From NCBI GenBank assembly GCA_964553135.1, contig CAZKJL010000001.1, positions 682,001 through 746,000 on the forward strand: 64,000 nucleotides of DNA. Reading direction: 5' to 3'. Made by a program: the position numbers and the translations under genes. Positions within the stretch are counted from its first letter, which is position 1. Every line of letters begins with the position of its first letter. This document shows, piece by piece, positions 25,177 through 32,533 of this stretch. The notes below the pieces were generated by a model. That model did not search any database and had not been told where the DNA came from. It saw only the letters and a program-made list of their open reading frames with translations. The stretch comes from CAZKJL01 sp964553135. Its GTDB lineage: Bacteria; Patescibacteriota; Gracilibacteria; Peribacterales; Peribacteraceae.

Positions 25177-26191
25177 ACTTTGACTTCCTCTTCGAGGCAT
25201 ATTTCGTCACCGCGAGCATCAGGAGGAGGAGCACCACGAACGCCACTCCCTTCTGCGCCGTCGACATGAAGAGGGCGGTCCCGCCGAACAGCGTTCCCAC
25301 GACCGCCATGAGCATGATGATTTTTCTCTCGCTCCAACCTTTGTCGAGCAGCAGGTGATGCAGGTGATCGCGTCCGCCCCTGAGCGGTGACGTGCCGCGT
25401 GCCAGGCGCCGCACGATGACGAATGCGGCATCGAGAAGAGGTATGCCCAGAGCCAAAAAAACGGTGGCCACCTTTCCTCCGCTGTAGATGCCGAGGACAC
25501 CGAGCATGAGCCCGAAGAACATCGATCCGGTGTCGCCGAGCAAGAGCGTCGCGGGAGGAAAATCGAACGCAGCGCCTGCTGCCGCGATGCCGGCCAAAAC
25601 GAACGCGATCTGCGCCGTTTCCACTTCGCCGTTTCTGAAATACGCGAGCAAGCCCAGCATCAAAAATCCGATGACCGAGAGCACGCTCACTTGTCCGCCG
25701 ATGCCGTCGAACCAGTTGAGCGCGTTGATGGTGAAGAGAAGCCACACAACCGTGAAGATGCCGCTGAGGACCGGAAGATTTCCGAGCGGTCCTGCCGGAA
25801 TCACGAACGCATCGAGCTTCAGAAATCCGCCGAGCGGACTGGTCACCGTATAGATGCGCGACCCCGTCGCGAAGATGAGAACCGCGACGAACACCTGCAC
25901 GCCGAGCCGAACGTACGGCGGCAGGGGAGTGCGGTCATCGAGGAAGCACACCGCGGCCAGAATCACGATTCCGATGATCACGCCGAGTTCCTGCATCCGA
26001 ATATCGGACATCAGAACGAATATCGCGAGGAACAGAACCACGGCGACGACGCCCGCGGGGTAGGGGAGTCTTTCTCGTTTCAAGCCGTATCGCTGCGGAA
26101 AATCGAGCAGTCCCCACCGCGGGAACAATCGGAGCACCAGGGCGTACCCCAGGCCGGCGGCAAGCAGAGCGGCTGCGGCGAGCATCAGCAT
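25175..26191 (-). CDS. Glycosyltransferase family 4 (WecA/TagO-like polyprenyl-phosphate sugar-1-P transferase)
   Basis: Polytopic enzyme joining a sugar-1-phosphate to undecaprenyl phosphate, the first step of surface polysaccharide or teichoic-type polymers. Family motifs: AAVCFLDDRTPLPPYVRLGVQ (DD for Mg), TINALNWFDGIGGQ (NxxNxxDGxxG), LLLGDTGSMFFGLMLG, and RGGRDHLHHLLLDKGW (HLHH). About ten helices. It is clearly distinct from MraY at 44186. Start candidates are 26191 and 26212; 26191 avoids overlap with the divergent gene's ATG. Confidence 0.88.
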   Translation of the reverse strand: MLMLAAAALLAAGLGYALVLRLFPRWGLLDFPQRYGLKRERLPYPAGVVAVVLFLAIFVLMSDIRMQELGVIIGIVILAAVCFLDDRTPLPPYVRLGVQVFVAVLIFATGSRIYTVTSPLGGFLKLDAFVIPAGPLGNLPVLSGIFTVVWLLFTINALNWFDGIGGQVSVLSVIGFLMLGLLAYFRNGEVETAQIAFVLAGIAAAGAAFDFPPATLLLGDTGSMFFGLMLGVLGIYSGGKVATVFLALGIPLLDAAFVIVRRLARGTSPLRGGRDHLHHLLLDKGWSERKIIMLMAVVGTLFGGTALFMSTAQKGVAFVVLLLLMLAVTKYASKRKSK

Positions 26192-26210
26192 ATGTGTAGA
26201 ATTGTAGAGC

Positions 26211-26585
26211 ATGACGGAGCGGTACGTCTTCGGCTTTCTCGGCGCACGCGGCAGCGGCGATCTTCGCAAGACCTGGAATGCGCTTCTTGCGGAGAAGGGG
26301 ATCGACGGATTCTTTGATTGTTACCGTGCCGTTTCCGTGAAGGACCTGGAACTGCGGCTTTCGGAGATGTTTTTACTGGAACGCAGCGGTTACCTCCTTT
26401 CCCCGAAGCTGGGGAAGATCATTCTGCCCCTTCTGGATCGACTTGATGCGTCGGCCAAGGAGAGGGGAGAGGTCGATACGGTGTTGAACAAAGGGGGAGT
26501 GATGATCGGATATTTTTTGGGAGACATTTCGCCCGCAGAGCGCTTAAAACTGTGGATGGGCTCGGAGAGGGGAGTTTCCCGTTGA
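26211..26585 (+). CDS. Stand-alone AroE-like (shikimate dehydrogenase N-terminal) domain protein
   Basis: 124 aa. The order of features matches the substrate-binding half of shikimate dehydrogenase: YVFGFLGARGSGDLRKTWNALLAEKGIDGFFDCYRAVSVKDL (like GxPxxHSxSPxxHNxAFxxxGLxxxYxxxxV), SPKLGKIILPLLDRLDASAKERGEVDTVLNKGGVMIGYFLGD (like PxKExVxxLLDxLxxxAxxxGAVNTVxxxxGxLxGYNTD). The SxSP motif and the NADP domain are missing, so shikimate reduction is unlikely. It is probably a remnant or a repurposed domain. It sits just before pgk, which has its own promoter inside the gap. Confidence 0.55.
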   Translation: MTERYVFGFLGARGSGDLRKTWNALLAEKGIDGFFDCYRAVSVKDLELRLSEMFLLERSGYLLSPKLGKIILPLLDRLDASAKERGEVDTVLNKGGVMIGYFLGDISPAERLKLWMGSERGVSR

Positions 26586-26612
26586 TTATTCGGGTGAAGA
26601 TGAGCTGAATTC

Positions 26613-26640
26613 TTGCGTCCGGGGCAACGCTCAGTACACT
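26613..26640 (+). promoter_or_regulatory. pgk promoter
   Basis: TTGCGT (26613-26618), 16-bp spacer, TACACT (26635-26640), ending 8 bp before the pgk ATG at 26649. This gives a leader of about 0-2 nt. Confidence 0.5.
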
Positions 26641-26648
26641 CCCTGCCA

Positions 26649-27845
26649 ATGAAGAAGTACAACGTGCTTTCGGAGGCGAAACTCAAAGGCAAACGCGTTC
26701 TCCTGCGCGCGGGGTTCGATCTTCCCATGGAGAACGGAAAAGTCACGGATGCCACGCGCGTCGAGGCCATCGAGAAGACGATGAAGCACGTTCTCAAAAG
26801 CGGAGCGATCCTCATCCTCATGGCTCACCAGGGTCGTCCCAAAGACAAGCCGGAGAGCGAATTCAGCCAGAAGCCCATCGTTCCGGTTCTTGAGAAACTC
26901 CTCAAAACCACGGTCCATTTTTCCAAAGATTGCATCGGACCCGTGGCCGAGAAAGCAGTTGCAGGAGCCAAGCCCGGGGAAGTGGTGCTTCTTGAAAATT
27001 TGCGCTTTCACGCTGAGGAAAAGAAGAACGACAAAGCGTTTGCCAAGGCGCTCGCCAAGCTCGCCGACGTCTACGTGAACGATGCGTTCACGAACTGCCA
27101 TCGCAACCACGCGAGCATGGTCGGCGTGCCGAAGCTGTTGCCCTCCTACATGGGCTTCAACCTGCACGAAGAGATCACACATCTCTCCGTCGTCGCCACC
27201 GAACCCAAAAAGCCGCTCACGCTCATCATCGCCGGATCGAAAATGGAAACCAAGGTTCCGGTCATCGAAAAATTCCTGAAGAGCGGCGACCACGTGCTCG
27301 TCGGAGGTTGCATCGCCAACACCCTCATCGCCGCGCGCGGATTCGATGTCGGCGGATCGAAGTACGACGAGGAGGGGACGGAACTCGCGCAAGAACTCAT
27401 GATGGAAAGCGAGAAGCCCGGACGTGCCAAAATTCACGTTCCTCGTGACGTGGTCGTTGCTGAAAAACTCGATGAGAAAGCCATCAAGCTCGATCTTCCC
27501 GTGGAAGACGTTCTCGGCGACATGTGCATTTTCGACATCGGAAAAGTCACGCTCAAACGTTACATCGACATCATCGAAGCATCGAAAATGATCGTGTGGA
27601 ACGGACCCGTGGGCGTCTACGAATACAACCGTTTTTCGCACGCCACCAAGCGCATCGCCGAGGCCGTGGCCGCCGCCACGAAAAGGGGAGCCAAGACGTT
27701 CGTGGGAGGAGGGGACACCATCGATTTTCACCTGAAGTACAAGTATCCGCTCAAGGATTACACGTTCGTGAGCATGGGTGGGGGAGCCATGTTGGAATTC
27801 ATCGCGGGGAAGCCGTTCGAGTCATTGAAAGTGCTCGAGAAATAG
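26649..27845 (+). CDS. pgk: Phosphoglycerate kinase
   Basis: Glycolytic enzyme making ATP from 1,3-bisphosphoglycerate. KGKRVLLRAGFDLPMENGKVTDATR replaces the usual RVDFNVP with RAGFDLP, and MAHQGRPK replaces SHLGRP. Downstream signatures are standard: VVLLENLRFHAEEKKND, YVNDAFTNCHRNHASMVGVPKLLPSYMGFNLHEEI, IIAGSKMETKVPVIEKFL, VWNGPVGVYEYNRFSHATKRIAEAVA, FVGGGDTIDF and FVSMGGGAMLEFIAGK. 398 aa is normal. gap and fbp are also in this window but not adjacent. Confidence 0.97.
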   Translation: MKKYNVLSEAKLKGKRVLLRAGFDLPMENGKVTDATRVEAIEKTMKHVLKSGAILILMAHQGRPKDKPESEFSQKPIVPVLEKLLKTTVHFSKDCIGPVAEKAVAGAKPGEVVLLENLRFHAEEKKNDKAFAKALAKLADVYVNDAFTNCHRNHASMVGVPKLLPSYMGFNLHEEITHLSVVATEPKKPLTLIIAGSKMETKVPVIEKFLKSGDHVLVGGCIANTLIAARGFDVGGSKYDEEGTELAQELMMESEKPGRAKIHVPRDVVVAEKLDEKAIKLDLPVEDVLGDMCIFDIGKVTLKRYIDIIEASKMIVWNGPVGVYEYNRFSHATKRIAEAVAAATKRGAKTFVGGGDTIDFHLKYKYPLKDYTFVSMGGGAMLEFIAGKPFESLKVLEK

Positions 27846-27938
27846 CTTTTTGGTGTACGTTCGTTCCTCCCGCATTCGCGGTTGAGAATTTCCCGTTCGT
27901 CATTCTTACGTGCGTGAGACTCGGGCATACTGGCCGCC

Positions 27939-29573
27939 ATGCCCGACGGAGAGCAGACCCCACCGCAGTACACGCTTCTCATAGCGCCGGAGCAGCCGAC
28001 GTCCAGTTCGTTGCTCGGCAGCGTTCGGCGCATCGCGGGCCCCGTGATGCTCGTGGTGTCGCCCGACGGATTCGACCAACTCTCGACGGAGCACCTCACG
28101 CAATTTTTCCGCGAGGCGAAAGCGCTGAACGTCGACCGCACGTTGACGGTAGCCACCAAGGATCCGCGCGTTCGTGAGCTCGCCAAAAAATACGGCTGGG
28201 AAGCGGTGCAGACCCTCAAGCAGCTCAGGCCGCTCTTGAAAGACGATAAATCCCAGGCCGAGGCGGTCCGTGCCTTCAGCCCCGTCTCATGGCGCCAGGA
28301 CATCCGCAGCCGTCTGCAGTCCGTGGGTCTTCTGACGCTGCCCAAAGTCCGCATCTGGAGCTTGCTCGTCGTGAGCGCCGTGGTGTTTCTGTTCGTGTTT
28401 TTCAGGCTCTTGCCTTCGGCGCAGGTCAACATTTGGCCGAACCAGGAATCCAGTACGTTCACGACGAACGTCTACCTGCAGGCTTCGGGGGCGGTGCTTC
28501 CGGTTCCCGATGACCGCGTGCGCGTGCTGCCGCTGGAGCTCCTCACGGTTCGCATCAGCCGTACCATCACGTACGACCAGGTCAGTAAAAATTTCACGGG
28601 CAACAACGCCAAGATGACCGTGACGGTGTTCAATAATTCCGGCGAGCAGTTTTCGCTGCGCAAGGGAACGCGTCTCGTGAACCAAGCAGGTATGAGATTT
28701 CGGCTCCAGGACGACGTGATCCTGCCCATGAAGTCCAAGCAGGACGTCCGCGCCGAGGCCGACTCCTTGGACCAATTCGGCGAAGTCGTGGGTGCCCGCG
28801 GCAACGTGCCTGCCGGTGTGAAGTGGGACTTTCCGGGACTCTCGGAAAAGGACCGCGCCGACGTCTTCGCCCGCAACGAAAAGCCCGCGACCGGCGGCAA
28901 TACGTCGTACGTCAGCATGCTCAGCAAAGAAGATCTGTACGGTACCAAGCAGCGCCCCGGCGGTGCCAAGCTCCGCTTGGAGCAGGAGCTCCTTACCGTG
29001 GCCAAGCAGCAGGTGGAGGAAGAGCGCATCGGCCGCAATAAAATTTTCGGCACGCACCTCATCCAGCTGCAGCGCGAGGAACTGACCAAGGTGGTCTACA
29101 AGGACTTCCAGCTCAGCGACCAGTTCATCGGACAGCCCGTTGCCAGTATTCCCGCACAGGGGAGTATCGAGTACACCGTGATCTTGTACGACGAGAATGA
29201 ACTCTTGAATTTGTTGAAATCGGAAGTGCTCGAACGCGTCGGCGCCGACAAGACGATCGTCACCGGTTCCTTGACAAAGGACAACATGGAGGTCAGCGTC
29301 ATCGCTCCGTGGGACGATGACTTCAAGTGGGTGAAGATCACCGCCGATTTGACATACACCGAACGCTATGTGATCAACCCCATTACGCCGAGCGGTGCCA
29401 GGTTCGGGAAGTACATCCGAGACAACGTGGCGGGTAAGACGGTGTCCGAGGCATATCGCATCATTCGTAACCTTCCCGAAGTGGATAAAGTGGATATCAA
29501 CGTGTGGCCGCCGTGGGCGTTCCAGTTGCCGGCCATCGGAACCAACATCGCCATCACGGAGCAGGAGAACTAG
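27939..29573 (+). CDS. Baseplate_J-like domain protein with single membrane span
   Basis: 544 aa. A cytoplasmic part (residues about 1-140) includes MLVVSPDGFDQLSTEHLTQFFREAKALN. One transmembrane helix follows (VRIWSLLVVSAVVFLFVFFRLLPS), then a long beta-rich outside part with MTVTVFNNSGEQFSLRKGTRLVNQAGMRFRLQDDVILP, which matches the Baseplate_J-like repeat common in CPR surface proteins. The phage-like domain does not mark a prophage here, since no other phage genes are nearby. It probably anchors or builds a cell-surface structure. Confidence 0.75.
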   Translation: MPDGEQTPPQYTLLIAPEQPTSSSLLGSVRRIAGPVMLVVSPDGFDQLSTEHLTQFFREAKALNVDRTLTVATKDPRVRELAKKYGWEAVQTLKQLRPLLKDDKSQAEAVRAFSPVSWRQDIRSRLQSVGLLTLPKVRIWSLLVVSAVVFLFVFFRLLPSAQVNIWPNQESSTFTTNVYLQASGAVLPVPDDRVRVLPLELLTVRISRTITYDQVSKNFTGNNAKMTVTVFNNSGEQFSLRKGTRLVNQAGMRFRLQDDVILPMKSKQDVRAEADSLDQFGEVVGARGNVPAGVKWDFPGLSEKDRADVFARNEKPATGGNTSYVSMLSKEDLYGTKQRPGGAKLRLEQELLTVAKQQVEEERIGRNKIFGTHLIQLQREELTKVVYKDFQLSDQFIGQPVASIPAQGSIEYTVILYDENELLNLLKSEVLERVGADKTIVTGSLTKDNMEVSVIAPWDDDFKWVKITADLTYTERYVINPITPSGARFGKYIRDNVAGKTVSEAYRIIRNLPEVDKVDINVWPPWAFQLPAIGTNIAITEQEN

Positions 29574-29925
29574 GCATTTGATCACGATTAAATCATGTAC
29601 AAGATACATTGTGCGTTATTCAAGATAGTGGGGAATGGGATCCCCTCACCCGGGTTTTCTGGCTACATGCTGCGCGAAACAATTGAAAACATGCATCAAT
29701 ACTCACCTACCAAGTTGTGCACACGTCTGTGCAAAACCGACGATCGACAGGTTCGGTACTTCTGTGTCCAAATAGTAGAAAGTGCCGCTTCCCTGCCCTC
29801 TACCCCTGGGTTTGGACGTCCAAACCCGTCAAAAGTACGCAAAAAGTGGGCAAAAACCGTGTAAAAACGGGGGACTCGGTTTTGAGAATGTAGGGGAGTG
29901 ATCGTCGACGGGTCCCCTGCTCCGC
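29574..29925. other. 352-bp gap with no convincing gene; 20-bp perfect palindrome
   Basis: An 89-codon plus-strand reading exists, but its composition (many Cys, Ser, Pro and rare codons) does not look coding. The clearest structure is GGGTTTGGACGTCCAAACCC (29808-29827), a perfect 20-bp palindrome, followed by A-rich DNA with GCAAAAAGTGGGCAAAAACC repeats. It lies between a plus-strand stop and a minus-strand stop, so a terminator is plausible. Confidence 0.45.
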
Positions 29926-30636
29926 TTAATGACCGAGCAGGAGGCTTAAGACTCCCAGGAAAAGCGGCTGATGCACCATGTAGATCGCGAGCGATCGGCG
30001 GGAAATCGCCGTGATTCCGCGTGAGACGGGGTTCTCGGCCGGAATGAACGTGAGCTTCGCCCGGTTCTCCTTATAGAGGTGTCCGAGCGCAACGCCGATG
30101 AGGACGACGCCGAACCACGGAATCAGCGGAAAATAATCCACGCTGACGAAATCCGGCGGCACACGGCCGAACGGAATGAGGAGTGACGTTCCTTCGATGA
30201 ATCCGCGGACGGGATACGCGAGCATCGCGATGACGCCACCGAGCAGCCCGTTCCACTTCTTGAGCGGCGCAAAGTCCGGCAAGAGCGCGAGTGAGACGCC
30301 GACAAGATGCAGCACGCCGAAGCGAACGTACGTCTCCGGGTCGAAGATGTAGGTGGCGACTGTCACGACGAAGCCATAGAGAAAGATTCGCGCACCGCGG
30401 ATGACGTACTTGGCTCTGCGCGGCGTGTTGCTCCACGAAAGAACGAACGACACGCCCACGAGCAGCAAGAAGAGTCCCGCAGTCCCCTGTTCCAGGATTT
30501 TCCACGCGCCCTCGTTCACCGGAATGTCCCACCCGTAGAAGAACGCCAAGTCGTACGCCAGGTGGTACGCCATCATGCACACGATCGCAAAAACGCGGAG
30601 TGCGTCGATTTCGATGGAGCGGGGTGAGGAAGGCAT
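29926..30636 (-). CDS. DUF1624 membrane acyltransferase-like protein
   Basis: 236 aa, about seven helices. RSIEIDALRVFAIVCMMAYHLAYDLAFFYGWDIP with the conserved His in the first helix, LFLLLVGVSFVLSWS, ARIFLYGFVVTVATYIFDPETYVRFGVLHLVGVSLAL (GVLH motif), FPLIPWFGVVLIGVALGHLY and LAIYMVHQPLFLGVLSLLL follow the DUF1624 / heparan-alpha-glucosaminide acetyltransferase family. A role in acetylating surface sugars is an inference from the family. Confidence 0.82.
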   Translation of the reverse strand: MPSSPRSIEIDALRVFAIVCMMAYHLAYDLAFFYGWDIPVNEGAWKILEQGTAGLFLLLVGVSFVLSWSNTPRRAKYVIRGARIFLYGFVVTVATYIFDPETYVRFGVLHLVGVSLALLPDFAPLKKWNGLLGGVIAMLAYPVRGFIEGTSLLIPFGRVPPDFVSVDYFPLIPWFGVVLIGVALGHLYKENRAKLTFIPAENPVSRGITAISRRSLAIYMVHQPLFLGVLSLLLGH

Positions 30637-30674
30637 GGTGTGGGTTGATCATACGTTGTCGTTCTTTTCTTGTC

Positions 30675-30778
30675 CTACGACCCTTCCGATGTCGGCATCT
30701 TCGTCTTGAGCAGGAAAAATTCGTCACTCGGTTCCGTGTCACCAATTTCTACGGACGCATTTTGTCTCAAGAGTAGAA
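30675..30778 (-). pseudogene. Possible 3' remnant of a gene cut by the repeat region
   Basis: The minus strand is open for about 35 codons ending at TAG (30677-30675), reading LRQNASVEIGDTEPSDEFFLLKTKMPTSEGS, which looks protein-like in composition. The upstream part of the gene is replaced by the repeat that begins at 30779. It is too short to assign. Confidence 0.3.
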
Positions 30779-30961
30779 CGGTACCGTTAGGAGGGTAATG
30801 GGGGCTTGGGGGAGGTAGGGAACCGAACTAAGGTTCCCTTCCTCCCCCATAAAGAAAAAGCTGTTGCTTGCCGCAACGATGGTCTGGGGTGGTCCGACGA
30901 GTGTTGCTCTTTGTCGAGGATTCTCTCCCACTTTCTTTTGACGCAATTCGATTGTCACTTC
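30779..30961. repeat. 183-bp direct repeat, copy 1
   Basis: Nearly identical to 31164-31346. It contains a long hairpin (30808-30848): GGGGGAGG-T-AGGGAACC paired with GGTTCCCT-T-CCTCCCCC, one mismatch, 7-nt loop. Short ORFs run through it on both strands but are simply copied with the repeat. Confidence 0.85.
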
Positions 30962-31148
30962 GATCTTCTTCCACTTTCTTTTGACGCAAAAGAAAGTGGC
31001 AAAGAAAAACAGTCGCTGGTGGAAAAATGACCTACGCTTCTACGTTCACTCCGCTAAAAAGTCCAAACTCGGCCTGCGGGCCTCAAACAGTGGACTTTTT
31101 CACGCTCCGCTTCACGTGAAGCGTTACGGCATTTTTCCAATGCGACAC
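30961..31148. repeat. 188-bp interspersed repeat, copy A
   Basis: Same sequence with few changes at 56244-56431. It starts with a 12-bp-stem palindrome CCACTTTCTTTT/AAAAGAAAGTGG (30971-30999), continues through CAAAGAAAAACAGTCGCT and inverted segments (AAAAAGTCCA / TGGACTTTTT; CGCTTCACGTGAAGCG). It resembles the large hairpin-rich intergenic repeats found in many environmental genomes. Confidence 0.85.
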
Positions 31149-31163
31149 GGAGGGTGTACTGCA

Positions 31164-31346
31164 CGGTACCGTTAGGAGGGTAATGGGGGTTTGGGGGAGG
31201 TAGGGAACCGAACTAAGGTTCCCTTCCTCCCCCATAAAGAAAAACCTGTTGCTTGCAGAAACGATGGTCTGGGGTGGTCCGACGAGTGTTGCTCTTTGTC
31301 GAGGATCTTCTCCCACTTTCTTTTGACGCAATTCGATTGTTACTTC
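31164..31346. repeat. 183-bp direct repeat, copy 2
   Basis: Second copy of the 30779-30961 repeat, in the same orientation, with the same hairpin at 31193-31233. The two copies enclose interspersed repeat copy A, giving an A-B-A arrangement. Confidence 0.85.
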
Positions 31347-31368
31347 TTTGTCCGCGACAAAGAAGTAA
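31340..31368. repeat. Perfect 13-bp-stem palindrome
   Basis: TTACTTCTTTGTC / GACAAAGAAGTAA around loop CGC, followed by ACCAACCCTCC and further GC-rich inverted DNA to about 31486 (CTCGCCGGCC...GGTCCGGCTCG). Same build as the palindromes at 6290, 30971 and 56254, with a different stem. Confidence 0.65.
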
Positions 31369-31486
31369 CCAACCCTCCTTCGCTAAGGCTACGGAGGGCA
31401 AGGAAGGCGCTATGCGCGAGAACTCGCCGGCCCTTTAGGTCCGGCTCGAACAGCACGCGCAATCTACGGTTTGAGAATTTCGGGCG

Positions 31487-31565
31487 AGCCCGCTCCCCCG
31501 GCCTTCGCGAAGCTCAGGCCACCCCCTCTCCACAATGTGGAGAGGGGGAAGGGGGGTGAGGGCTT
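31487..31565. repeat. 79-bp direct repeat flanking the DUF559 gene, left copy
   Basis: Identical base for base to 31975-32053. It contains a 13-bp perfect palindrome (CCCCCTCTCCACA/TGTGGAGAGGGGG, one-base loop) and the inverted stretch GGCCTTCGCGAAGCTCAGGCC. It supplies the last codons and stop of the DUF559 gene (read as SPHPPSPSPHCGEG). Confidence 0.92.
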
Positions 31566-31915
31566 AAAGCCTCAGAGATCTTTTTCAGCACCATCGGCAG
31601 TTCGTTGAGTACCTCTTTGTTCGTGAATCGAATCACACGGTACGTATGGTCTCCGATGATCTCGGTTCGGACCTTGTCGTATTCTTTTTGAAATTCATGA
31701 ATTTCTCCGTCCACTTCCACGATGAGTCGATGCTCGGCGCAACGAAAATCGGCGATGAACGTGCCGATGTTCGATTGTCGCCGCCATTTGGTTCCTGCCA
31801 GTCGTTTGGCCCGTAATTCCTTCCAAAGTATTTCCTCGGCAGACGTCATCTCCTGTCTGAGCTTTCGCTTGAACCGAAGCTTGCCGAGATTGTGACGTCC
31901 TTCGCTCACGAGCAT
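31514..31915 (-). CDS. DUF559 endonuclease-fold protein
   Basis: 133 aa of the DUF559 family (related to Vsr/restriction-fold nucleases). LRQEMTSAEEILWKELRAKRLAGTKWRRQSNIGTFIADFRCAEHRLIVEVDGEIHEF shows the typical order: W..LR.....G.KFRRQ, DF.C....L.IE.DG..H. Then RTEIIGDHTYRVIRFTNKEVLNEL. The predicted catalytic residues (Asp in ADFRC, Glu/Asp in VEVDGEIH) are present. The start is at MLVSEGRHN; upstream residues derive from the right-hand repeat. The C-terminus runs into the left repeat. Gene plus repeats look like a mobile cassette. Confidence 0.85.
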   Translation of the reverse strand: MLVSEGRHNLGKLRFKRKLRQEMTSAEEILWKELRAKRLAGTKWRRQSNIGTFIADFRCAEHRLIVEVDGEIHEFQKEYDKVRTEIIGDHTYRVIRFTNKEVLNELPMVLKKISEALSPHPPSPSPHCGEGVA

Positions 31916-31974
31916 GTCGCAATTATACTCTTCGGTCACCGGCCCGCTCCCTAGAGATGGCGTATTGCAGGAGC

Positions 31975-32053
31975 AGCCCGCTCCCCCGGCCTTCGCGAAG
32001 CTCAGGCCACCCCCTCTCCACAATGTGGAGAGGGGGAAGGGGGGTGAGGGCTT
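31975..32053. repeat. 79-bp direct repeat flanking the DUF559 gene, right copy
   Basis: Identical to 31487-31565. It lies 60 bp upstream of the DUF559 start and 60 bp before the operator at 32113. A T-run (CTTTTTTTAT) follows the palindrome on the plus strand. Confidence 0.92.
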
Positions 32054-32112
32054 TTTTTATACACTCCGAAATTCTTTTGGTTCGTGTCCATTTCTTTCGG
32101 TTGATTCCATGG

Positions 32113-32128
32113 GTGTACGATCGTACAC
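32113..32128. promoter_or_regulatory. SOS-like operator, perfect 16-bp palindrome
   Basis: GTGTACGATCGTACAC is fully palindromic and matches the operators at recG and recA. TACGAT inside it can serve as a -10. It ends 7 bp before the ATG of an 83-aa ORF, so that ORF and the 32-aa ORF after it are expected to be under the same control. Confidence 0.75.
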
Positions 32129-32135
32129 TGTGCAC

Positions 32136-32387
32136 ATGACCTCCCTGAAGCAGATCCCGCAGGCGCCCCGTGTACCAAGCCAACGCAAGGTCGTGGTGGA
32201 CTGTCGGGATTTGCGTCTGGAGGCCGATTCCCTGCTCTCCTGGGTCCTGAGCTTCCCGCAGCCCAAAACGGCAATGCACGTGTTCCTCCCCTCTTCCCTG
32301 CCCCAGGTTCGCCGCCTGCAGTGCACGCTCCAGAGCATGGGTTGCGTGGTTTCCCGTGTAACGAATTGCGTTCCCAGTCGTTTCTAG
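32136..32387 (+). CDS. Small protein (83 aa) behind SOS-like operator
   Basis: MTSLKQIPQAPRVPSQRKVVVDCRDL, then LEADSLLSWVLSFPQPKTAMHVFLPSSLPQVRRLQCTLQSMGCVVSRVTN. Codon choice is GC-ending like the core genes, unlike the surrounding repeats, so it looks truly coding. No family recognised. Its size and its position behind a recA-type operator recall DNA-damage-induced division inhibitors such as SulA or YneA, but I see no sequence match and this is only a hypothesis. An 8-bp gap leads to the next ORF. Confidence 0.6.
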   Translation: MTSLKQIPQAPRVPSQRKVVVDCRDLRLEADSLLSWVLSFPQPKTAMHVFLPSSLPQVRRLQCTLQSMGCVVSRVTNCVPSRF

Positions 32388-32394
32388 AGTCCAC

Positions 32395-32493
32395 ATGTCA
32401 AAGCAGCAATACTCCAGCATCGGCCGCGCATTCCTCCTTTCGGTCATACTGACGGGAGCACCGGCGCTGATGTTGAGGTTTTGGGTGCTGTAA
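32395..32493 (+). CDS. Predicted 32-aa membrane peptide, second ORF of the operator-linked unit
   Basis: It opens MSKQQYSSIGRAFL and continues LSVILTGAPALMLRFWVL to a TAA. A short polar start is followed by one hydrophobic helix long enough to cross a membrane. It begins 7 bp after the stop of the 83-aa ORF, on the same strand. SOS-induced single-helix peptides such as TisB are known elsewhere; similarity here is only in size and topology. It may still be a chance ORF. Confidence 0.4.
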   Translation: MSKQQYSSIGRAFLLSVILTGAPALMLRFWVL

Positions 32494-32533
32494 TCTAATT
32501 TTTGGGATGATTTCTCCTTTCTGGTTGGGAATT

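Noticed and set aside
27939..29573. Baseplate_J-like gene read as evidence of a prophage
   Set aside because: No tail, capsid, integrase or terminase genes are nearby; this domain is common in chromosomal surface proteins of CPR bacteria.
29595..29864. 89-codon plus-strand open frame
   Set aside because: Amino-acid make-up and codons do not resemble coding sequence, there is no promoter or partner, and it runs through the 20-bp palindrome.
30767..31331. Two similar minus-strand ORFs (63 and 82 codons) as paralogous genes
   Set aside because: Their similarity only reflects the 183-bp direct repeat; most of their length lies in its hairpin.
31923..32447. Long minus-strand frames (174 and 130 codons) across the repeat and the operator-linked ORF
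   Set aside because: They are created by the 79-bp repeat and the antisense of the 83-aa ORF; composition is His/Gly/Arg-rich shadow type.
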